From NCBI GenBank assembly GCA_003555285.1, contig PWGH01000238.1, forward strand, positions 1 through 5,600: a DNA stretch of 5,600 nt, read 5' to 3'. The notes beneath the pieces were generated by a model. It searched no databases. It saw nothing but the letters and a program-made list of their open reading frames with translations, and had not been told where the DNA came from. Below are positions 1 to 3,359 of this stretch, piece after piece; positions within the stretch are counted from its first letter, which is position 1, and every line of letters starts with the position of its first letter. Source of the DNA: Thioalkalivibrio sp. (GTDB lineage Bacteria > Pseudomonadota > Gammaproteobacteria > Ectothiorhodospirales > Ectothiorhodospiraceae). The position numbers were made by a program, and so were the translations under genes.

Positions 1-205
1 CCTTACAAGTTGCCCCCTCCACCAGCTCGCCATCCTCGTAGACGTTCTTCAGGTGCATGGTGATGTTCTGGGGCTTGACGTCGAACAGTTCGGCCATCTG
101 CGCCTGGGTCAGCCAGACGGTCTCGCGGTCGGTATCCAGCCGCACCTCGACGGCCTTGTCGGCATCCTCGAAAATGATGATGGGGGCTTGGGTTTCAGCG
201 GTCAT
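1..205 (-). CDS. RhuM-family DNA-binding protein, N-terminal part (runs off window)
   Basis: The first 68 codons of a protein resembling the virulence RhuM family, which is often encoded inside type I restriction-modification operons; its molecular role is not well established. Seen: an ATG at 205-203, a short beta-rich start (PIIIFEDADKAVEVRL), then the family's conserved block around TVWLTQAQMAELF, followed by NITMHLKNVYEDGEL. In relatives this block is read as a helix-turn-helix-like segment. A purine-rich GGGAGGAAG lies 8 to 16 bases upstream and can serve as ribosome binding site. The start overlaps the stop of the preceding short reading frame as ATGA, so the two were probably co-translated in the ancestral operon. 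The C-terminal part lies beyond position 1, so integrity cannot be judged. The family call rests on remembered conserved residues, not on a search. Confidence 0.8.
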   Translation of the reverse strand, partial: MTAETQAPIIIFEDADKAVEVRLDTDRETVWLTQAQMAELFDVKPQNITMHLKNVYEDGELVEGATCK

Positions 206-291
206 GCGGCTTCTTCCTCCCTGCGGATTGAGGCCTCGTCCTCGTCTTCCGGCAGCTCCTTGCCGCGCAGCATGGAGTACAGCCGCTGGTT
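203..291 (-). pseudogene. Orphan C-terminal tail upstream of RhuM
   Basis: A 28-codon reading frame beginning directly after the higA stop codon, in the same frame as higA, and ending in TGA at 205-203 region through an ATGA overlap with the RhuM gene. It reads NQRLYSMLRGKELPEDEDE and ends in an acidic, Glu/Ala-rich stretch. It has no credible start at its 5' end: it simply abuts the TGA of higA. The overlap with RhuM and high-GC codon use suggest it is the 3' end of the gene that once preceded rhuM in a restriction-modification operon, possibly hsdS or hsdM, whose body was lost or displaced when higBA arrived. I do not recognise the protein family, so that assignment is inference only. Confidence 0.5.
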
Positions 292-579
292 TCAGGCGGC
301 TACAAGCTTCTTGACCTTGAGTTCTTTGCGATGCTGCTCAGCATGCCAAAGCTCATACTGGGACTGCTGGTTCAGCCAACTCTCTGCAGAAGTATCAAAC
401 GCAATCGAAAGCCGGATGGCCATTTCGGGACTGATGCCGGATTTTCCGTTCAACACAGCACTCAGAGTTTTTCGACTTACTCCCAATGCTTCTGCGGCAG
501 ACGTTACAGAGAGACCAAGGGGCTCCAAGCAAAGCTCGCGCAGGACTTCACCGGGATGGGGAGGATTGTGCATCAACAT
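292..579 (-). CDS. higA: HigA-type antitoxin (HTH, XRE family)
   Basis: Antitoxin of a HigBA type II toxin-antitoxin pair; it binds and neutralises HigB and represses its own operon. About 95 residues, normal for the family. Seen: the family N-terminus [12 protein letters not shown], then an XRE-type helix-turn-helix spanning [20 protein letters not shown] and the following [15 protein letters not shown], then the [16 protein letters not shown] segment typical of HigA, and a basic VKKLVAA end. I chose the ATG at 579 rather than the one at 606: it gives the usual [11 protein letters not shown] start and has a GAGGT Shine-Dalgarno at 591-587, which overlaps the higB stop codon. The upstream ATG would overlap the higB end. 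The gap from higB is 10 bases, so translation is likely coupled. Base composition looks lower in GC than the flanking RM fragments, suggesting separate acquisition. It appears intact. Confidence 0.92.
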   Translation of the reverse strand: MLMHNPPHPGEVLRELCLEPLGLSVTSAAEALGVSRKTLSAVLNGKSGISPEMAIRLSIAFDTSAESWLNQQSQYELWHAEQHRKELKVKKLVAA

Positions 580-589
580 CGGCAGTACC

Positions 590-868
590 TCAGTGGTAAT
601 CTTCATAGTTCACTATCTCGACGTCTCCGTCCTCGAACCCGAACGTCACTCGCCAGTTACCACTGACCGTCACGGACCAAATTCCGGTTCGATTGCCCGA
701 GAGCTCATGCAGCCGAAGACCCGGCAAGTCCATGTCTTTGACATCTGAAGCTGCATTTAGCCTACCGAGTATTAGCCGAAGCCTCTTTGCATGAGCGGCC
801 TGGATCCCTGCGGTGCTACCGGACTTGAAGAATGTGGCCAAGCCCTTGTGCTTGAAACTTCGAATCAT
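590..868 (-). CDS. higB: HigB-type toxin (RelE/ParE superfamily mRNA endonuclease)
   Basis: Toxin of the HigBA pair; family members bind the ribosome and cleave translated mRNA, and HigA blocks this. 92 residues, full length for the family. Seen: start [18 protein letters not shown], the central [18 protein letters not shown] helix, [18 protein letters not shown], then the strongly conserved [18 protein letters not shown] and an end in VNYEDYH. These are the hallmark strands of HigB; the Arg of NWRVTF and the C-terminal Tyr/His lie where catalytic residues are placed in relatives. The gene precedes its antitoxin, the order typical of higBA. No Shine-Dalgarno is visible before the ATG, and the predicted transcription start falls on the ATG itself, so the mRNA may be leaderless. 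No frameshift or missing block is seen. Confidence 0.92.
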   Translation of the reverse strand: MIRSFKHKGLATFFKSGSTAGIQAAHAKRLRLILGRLNAASDVKDMDLPGLRLHELSGNRTGIWSVTVSGNWRVTFGFEDGDVEIVNYEDYH

Positions 869-874
869 TCGCCG

Positions 875-903
875 AGTGTACCCTGTAACGTTTCAGGTAT
901 CAA
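875..903 (-). promoter_or_regulatory. Predicted sigma70-type promoter of higBA
   Basis: On the minus strand, TTGATA (903-898) and TACACT (880-875) are separated by exactly 17 bases. Both are close to the consensus boxes. The predicted transcription start, about 7 bases after the -10 box, falls at or next to position 868, the A of the higB ATG. Confidence 0.7.
882..897. promoter_or_regulatory. Candidate HigA operator palindrome
   Basis: CCTGTAACGTTTCAGG (plus strand) is a 16-bp near-perfect inverted repeat in which 14 of 16 positions are symmetric. It lies wholly inside the 17-bp spacer between the predicted -35 and -10 boxes. A repressor bound here would block RNA polymerase, which fits autoregulation by HigA. 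The binding itself is inferred. Confidence 0.65.
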
Positions 904-1019
904 TGAACGCGACGCCAGCATAAGCTGTTCTGGTCAAGCGGTAGCGGTCCTCGTCGAGGTGGGCCGTGTACACGGCAACGCAGGCATCCAGAATCGGGTC
1001 CAGCCGGTCGCGGTCGCGA
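893..1019 (-). pseudogene. C-terminal scrap of a second HsdR
   Basis: A reading frame different from the adjoining Walker A fragment encodes LDPILDACVAVYTAHLDED (about 1006-947), which resembles the C-terminal region of type I restriction R subunits of the SAGSGKS subtype. After DED the match is lost: the frame continues RYRLTRTAYAGVAFIDT and stops at 895-893, inside the higBA promoter region. There is no start codon or upstream reading frame that would express it alone. It joins the 3' end of the Walker A fragment around 1015-1025 by a frame change, with the central helicase section missing. The family assignment comes from remembered conserved sequence and is moderately certain; the last 17 residues I do not recognise. 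Confidence 0.6.
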
Positions 1020-1362
1020 TCTCGTCGAGGATGAAGGGGAACTTCTGCACCGTCGAGACGATGATCTTCTTGCCCTGCTGAATGAACGTGCGCAGGTCGC
1101 CGGAGCGTTCGGCATGGCCCACCGTCGCACCCACCGGCCTGAACGGCCGGATGGTCGCCTGGATCTGGTCGTCGAGCAGGCGCCGGTCGGTGACCACGAT
1201 CACCGAGTCGAAGATCTCCCGACCGCTGGGGCCACCCGCCGATTCGCCATCGCGCTTCAGGCCGATCAGCTGGTGCGCTAACCAGGCGATCGAGTTCGAC
1301 TTGCCGCTCCCCGCCGAGTGCTGGATCAGGTAGCGCTTGCCCACCCCCACGGCGCGCGCATC
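1015..1362 (-). pseudogene. Second HsdR, helicase motif I fragment
   Basis: Fragment of a type I restriction R subunit clearly different from the long HsdR in this window. Seen in one frame: GVGKRYLIQHSAGSGKS, where AGSGKS is the Walker A/motif I (1314-1297), then SIAWLAHQL, then the motif Ia region FDSVIVVTDRRLLDDQI, then VGATVGHAERSGDLRTFI and GKKIIVSTVQKFPFILDEI. Family members are about 1000 residues; only about 115 remain here. The nuclease domain is missing upstream, where the sequence changes to a VapC fragment around 1363-1398, and the DEAD/DEAH, TATP and later motifs are missing downstream, where it joins a C-terminal scrap in another frame. The fragment cannot translocate DNA. A piece that could be its lost TATP section lies about 2 kb upstream in the operon sense. 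Confidence 0.85.
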
Positions 1363-1397
1363 ATGTTCCGCATGATCAGCGTTTCGAGGCCCCGTTC

Positions 1398-1595
1398 CGG
1401 CACGCACTCGATCGCCGCGCGATCGAGGAAACGGTCCAGTAGATGCAGCCCCGCTGTGCCGTAGCGCACTTCGATCACGATCGACGTCTCGACCCAGTTC
1501 GCCACCGAGAGCAGACGCGGCTCCGCCGCCTCGATGGCTTCGTTGAAGGCGTGGCGTTCCGGCTCGTCCTGGAGAATGGCGACCAGCGCCGAGGT
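1398..1595 (-). pseudogene. VapC-type PIN toxin fragment
   Basis: Reads TSALVAILQDEPERHAF, then NEAIEAAEPRLLSVANWVE, then TSIVIEVRYGTAGLHLLDR and FLDRAAIECVP, a good match in style to the N-terminal half of VapC ribonucleases (PIN domain). In intact VapC the start is M-x-x-D-T-S-A, with that Asp the first metal-binding residue. Here the residue before TSA is Arg, from CCGTACC, and the sequence upstream is unrelated, so the join falls exactly at the first catalytic Asp. The conserved Glu of VE is present. The C-terminal half with the later acidic residues is gone; after ECVP the frame runs into HsdR-type DNA. About 66 of some 130 residues remain. No VapB antitoxin is recognisable. Presumed inactive. 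Confidence 0.72.
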
Positions 1596-1753
1596 ACGGT
1601 AGGGGTTGTTCAGAATGGATGGCGTGCCCCAGCCCATCCATCAATTACCCGTCCATTACCGTTCCAGCGCGAACCCAGGCCCAGTACGGCACATGTTTCA
1701 TTAGCTTCACGGGCGTCGGCGGGCGCGCCTTGTTGGCCTTGATTTTGGGTGGA
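1596..1753. other. Unassigned junction DNA between TA fragments
   Basis: This stretch lies between the antidote remnant and the VapC remnant. Open frames cross it on both strands, but none shows recognisable family residues. On the minus strand the antidote frame runs on after HAVPA without a stop through a Gln/Ala-rich stretch to 1610, which looks like accidental read-through. A hairpin sits at 1615-1641. Confidence 0.4.
1615..1641. repeat. Perfect 8-bp inverted repeat (hairpin)
   Basis: ATGGATGG at 1615-1622 and CCATCCAT at 1634-1641 form a perfect 8-bp stem with an 11-base loop. There is no T-run after it on either strand, so it is not a typical intrinsic terminator. It sits close to the boundary of the VapC fragment and may mark an old recombination junction. 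Confidence 0.55.
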
Positions 1754-1858
1754 TGCCGGTACGGCATGGAGTCTGATACCGAGCGCCGCCACCACCTTGA
1801 AAATGGTGTCAAAACCAGGGGACCGTTCCCCGGAAAGTGCGCACCCAATCGCGAGGGT
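1754..1858 (-). pseudogene. C-terminal end of an HI1420-type addiction-module antidote
   Basis: About 28 recognisable residues, ALSGERSPGFDTIFKVVAAL followed by GIRLHAVPA, match the conserved C-terminal half of the small HTH antidote proteins (HI1420/HigA-like) whose relatives read LYKALSGERSPGFDTIL then KVVxALGLRLHAE. The recognition-helix region and everything N-terminal are lost: in this frame a TAG at 1861-1859 directly precedes, which is also the stop of the HsdM fragment. The partner toxin, normally encoded just upstream, is absent. A protein cannot be made from this by itself. The match is short but the residue pattern is characteristic. Confidence 0.65.
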
Positions 1859-2554
1859 CTATGTGTCGGCCGAAGTGCCGTGGGTGTCCAGGATGGTCAT
1901 GATGTGCTGGAGGAATTTGAACTGCTTGTTCGAGGTGGTGAACTTGAAGTCCTCGCGCTCGTAGTGCTCGCGCTCGGTCGTGACCGCCCCATCCTCGCCC
2001 ACCACCTTGTAGCTCGATTTCTTGCCGTAGGGGGAATTGGTCAGCACGACCTGGAAGCGGTCCCCGCCGTCGCCGGCGAGCGCATCGCCCTGCACCACCG
2101 GGCTGCCGCCGTTACCGATGCCGTGCAGGTAGAGGTTCATCGCGCACAGGCGCACCACCTCATCGACGATGTCGACGCCGGTGAAGGCATCCTGGCGCAG
2201 GCCGCGGAGCTTGTCGCGGTCCTGGCTCTGGGTCTTCATGTGGTCGTAGGCGGCCAGCAGAAAGCCGCCGGTGCCGCAGGCCGGATCGCACACCTGCTCG
2301 CCGACCCGCGGGTTCACGCATTGCACGATGGCCTCGATCACCGGGCGCGGGGTGAAGTACTGCCCGGCGCCGGATTTGACCTCGGACGCGTTGCGCTCCA
2401 GCAGGCCCTCGTAGATCTCGCCCTTCACGTCCACGCGCAGGCCGACCCATGGGCCTTCCTTGTCGATCAGGTTGACCACGCGCTTGAGCTTGGCCGGGTC
2501 CGAGAGCTTGTTCTGGGACTTGCGGAAGATGGTGCCGAGATTGTAGTGCTCAAA
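1859..2554 (-). pseudogene. hsdM: HsdM, type I RM DNA adenine methylase, truncated at both ends
   Basis: Core of a type I modification subunit, which with HsdS methylates adenine in the recognition site and forms the RM complex with HsdR. Seen: LGTIFRKSQNKLSDPAKL, the family signature EIYEGLLERNASEVKSGAGQ then YFTPRPVIEAI, SAM-binding motif I DPACGTGGF (2287-2261), FTGVDIVDEVVRLCAMNLYL, and the catalytic region VVLTNSPYGKKSSY. The catalytic motif should be NPPF/Y; here its first Pro is Ser (TCC at 2035-2033). The family has about 480-500 residues. The N-terminal domain of over 100 residues is missing and replaced by ParE-like sequence, and everything after FLQHIMTILDTHGT is lost, where a stop follows at 1861-1859. 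The open frame extends in name to an ATG at 2683 but that part is not HsdM. It is surely non-functional as a methylase. Confidence 0.88.
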
Positions 2555-2640
2555 ATCCCGTTGGGCCTGGCGAATCCCTTCCTGGCGGACTCTCCGGATT
2601 TCCGGATGGTTGCGTCCGGCACGGATTCTCCCTCCCCGTT

Positions 2641-2772
2641 TCAAATCAATCCGTCCCAGGTTTTCCGCAGTTCGACCACCCAACGGACGGCAGCATCCGG
2701 ATTGTCTTGCGCGATGTACTGTGCGATCTCCTCAACTCGATCCAACGCCAGAGGGGACCACTCTACTTTCAC
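2641..2772 (-). pseudogene. Truncated ParE/RelE-type toxin
   Basis: Second gene of a Phd-type module. It starts with GTG at 2772-2770, overlapping the antitoxin stop as GTGA, and reads VKVEWSPLALDRVEEIAQYI then AQDNPDAAVRWVVELRKTW, ending at a TGA at 2643-2641 after 43 residues. ParE/RelE toxins are about 95-105 residues. The N-terminal half is an excellent family match. In another frame, 2632-2564 encodes GGRIRAGRNHPEIRRVRQEG, whose GR...PEIR pattern and distance fit the next part of ParE (GRxVPE...PEIRE), so the gene was probably broken by a frameshift near 2640-2670 and then lost its last strands, which carry the catalytic residues, at the junction to hsdM. Therefore very likely inactive. 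Alternative: a genuinely short peptide, which I consider unlikely. Confidence 0.8.
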
Positions 2773-3050
2773 CGACCGAGCCCTTTCAGCACTCGCGACC
2801 GGGCTTCACTGTGTGGCACACCTTCACCCGCCGCGAGTTGATCCTCGGCGCGATAGATGTCCTCCAAGATCTCCAAACGCTCCTGCATCAATTCAAACTC
2901 GTGCACATCCATCAGTACGGCGACCCCACGCCCCCGCTGAGTCAGCACCATCGGTCGTCGAGTCTCGTGGACCTGCTTCACAAAGGACGCGACCGCGGCC
3001 CTGAACTCAGACAGCGGGCGGATATCTTCATCGATCCTCAGCTTGGACAT
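2769..3050 (-). CDS. Phd/YefM-family antitoxin
   Basis: Antitoxin and autorepressor of a type II module; its N-terminal half binds the operator and its C-terminal tail wraps the partner toxin. 93 residues, full length. Seen: MSKLRIDEDIRPLSEFRAAV, then ASFVKQVHETRRPMVLTQRG, then RGVAVLMDVHEFELMQERLE, the diagnostic Phd pattern (I.PLSEFR..., R.P.V.TQ.G..VAVL.....FE), and a charged tail LEDIYRAEDQLAAGEGVPHS for toxin binding. The ATG at 3050 has only a weak AGGT four bases upstream. Its stop overlaps the GTG of the ParE remnant, so the two were co-translated. The gene appears intact although its toxin is truncated: an orphan antitoxin that may still repress its promoter or neutralise related ParE toxins elsewhere. 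The promoter region holds three TGTAC boxes. Confidence 0.9.
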   Translation of the reverse strand: MSKLRIDEDIRPLSEFRAAVASFVKQVHETRRPMVLTQRGRGVAVLMDVHEFELMQERLEILEDIYRAEDQLAAGEGVPHSEARSRVLKGLGR

Positions 3051-3061
3051 CGCTACCTATG

Positions 3062-3090
3062 TGTACTTTAAACTGTACGCTGCAATGTAC
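3062..3090. promoter_or_regulatory. Three TGTAC boxes at 12-bp period, candidate Phd operator
   Basis: On the plus strand TGTAC occurs at 3062-3066, 3074-3078 and 3086-3090, each start exactly 12 bases after the previous one. The array lies 12 to 40 bases upstream of the antitoxin ATG. Each core GTAC is itself palindromic, and the last box overlaps a predicted -10 element. This suits cooperative binding of Phd dimers along one face of the helix; binding itself is inferred. Confidence 0.55.
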
Positions 3091-3112
3091 TACTCGGTCG
3101 AGAACGCGGCAA
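3084..3112 (-). promoter_or_regulatory. Possible promoter of the phd-parE module
   Basis: On the minus strand TTGCCG (3112-3107) and TACATT (3089-3084) are 17 bases apart. Each matches four of six consensus positions. A start near 3077 would leave a 26-base leader and place the TGTAC boxes over the -10 region and the start site. A perfect 14-bp palindrome, CCGCCGTACGGCGG at 3114-3127, stands just upstream of the -35. Confidence 0.42.
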
Positions 3113-3113
3113 C

Positions 3114-3127
3114 CCGCCGTACGGCGG
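3114..3127. repeat. Perfect 14-bp palindrome
   Basis: CCGCCGTACGGCGG reads the same on both strands. It lies directly upstream of the predicted phd promoter and between that promoter and the GTAGGGTG repeats. It could be a protein binding site or the outer part of the repeat element; the sequence alone does not decide. Confidence 0.5.
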
Positions 3128-3155
3128 TGAGCGAGGGCAGGACTGGGTGCCGCTT

Positions 3156-3185
3156 GTAGGGTGAGTGAAGCGCAGCGCACCCACC
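3156..3185 (+). repeat. GTAGGGTG-type dispersed repeat, copy 1
   Basis: A 30-base unit beginning GTAGGGTGAGTGAAGCGCAG and ending CGCACCCACC. It resembles the GTAGGGTGGGCxAAGCGCAGCG elements scattered between genes in many proteobacterial genomes. The ends GGGTG and CACCC can pair. It matches the second unit at 3228-3257, which is inverted, at 25 of 30 positions. Confidence 0.7.
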
Positions 3186-3227
3186 GCCCTTGCTTTTGAT
3201 CTTGACCTCGCCCTTGGGCACGGGCCT

Positions 3228-3257
3228 GGTGGGCCCGCTGCGCTTGGCCCACCCTAC
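3228..3257 (-). repeat. GTAGGGTG-type dispersed repeat, copy 2 (inverted)
   Basis: Read on the minus strand this is GTAGGGTGGGCCAAGCGCAG followed by CGGGCCCACC. It contains a perfect 8-bp stem, GGTGGGCC with GGCCCACC, at 3228-3253 with a 10-base loop. Together with copy 1 it makes an inverted pair around a 42-base core, shaped like a small REP/BIME or MITE-like element. It interrupts the second HsdR scrap just after the APLPPHADR codons. Confidence 0.72.
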
Positions 3258-3267
3258 GGTCGGCGTG

Positions 3268-3348
3268 CGGCGGCAGGGGCGCCCCGAACATCGCCAGCGT
3301 CTTGGGCTTGGGTGTTGCGGTGAAGGCGAAGTAGCTGGCGTTGGTCAG
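3268..3348 (-). pseudogene. Second HsdR, TATP-motif scrap
   Basis: Immediately after the stop of the long hsdR, a different frame reads LTNASYFAFTATPKPKTLAM then FGAPLPP. This is the helicase motif III region (FAFTATPK.KTL..FG) of type I R subunits of the SAGSGKS subtype, distinct from the long HsdR, whose own TATP motif lies at 4781-4770. Only about 27 residues are recognisable; the match ends where the inverted GTAGGGTG repeat begins. The piece lies upstream, in the direction of transcription, of the Walker A fragment of the same subtype, so gene order is scrambled. Not expressible as a functional protein. Confidence 0.72.
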
Positions 3349-3359
3349 CATCGCCTGCC

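Noticed and set aside
292..606. Longer HigA start at 606
   Set aside because: It would overlap the end of higB and lacks a ribosome binding site; the ATG at 579 has GAGGT at good spacing and matches the family start.
53..748. 231-codon plus-strand open frame
   Set aside because: It lies opposite rhuM, higA and higB, which have strong family matches on the minus strand; its Ser/Arg-rich translation shows no motif.
1615..1641. Hairpin considered as an intrinsic terminator
   Set aside because: No T-run follows the stem on either strand and no intact gene ends next to it.
1859..2683. Treating the ATG at 2683 as the true start of a 274-residue HsdM
   Set aside because: The first 40 or so residues do not look like HsdM but like frameshifted ParE; HsdM similarity begins only near 2554.
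1619..3004. 461-codon plus-strand open frame
   Set aside because: It is antisense to hsdM, parE and phd, is rich in His/Ala/Val/Asp as expected from a reversed high-GC gene, and has no recognisable domain.
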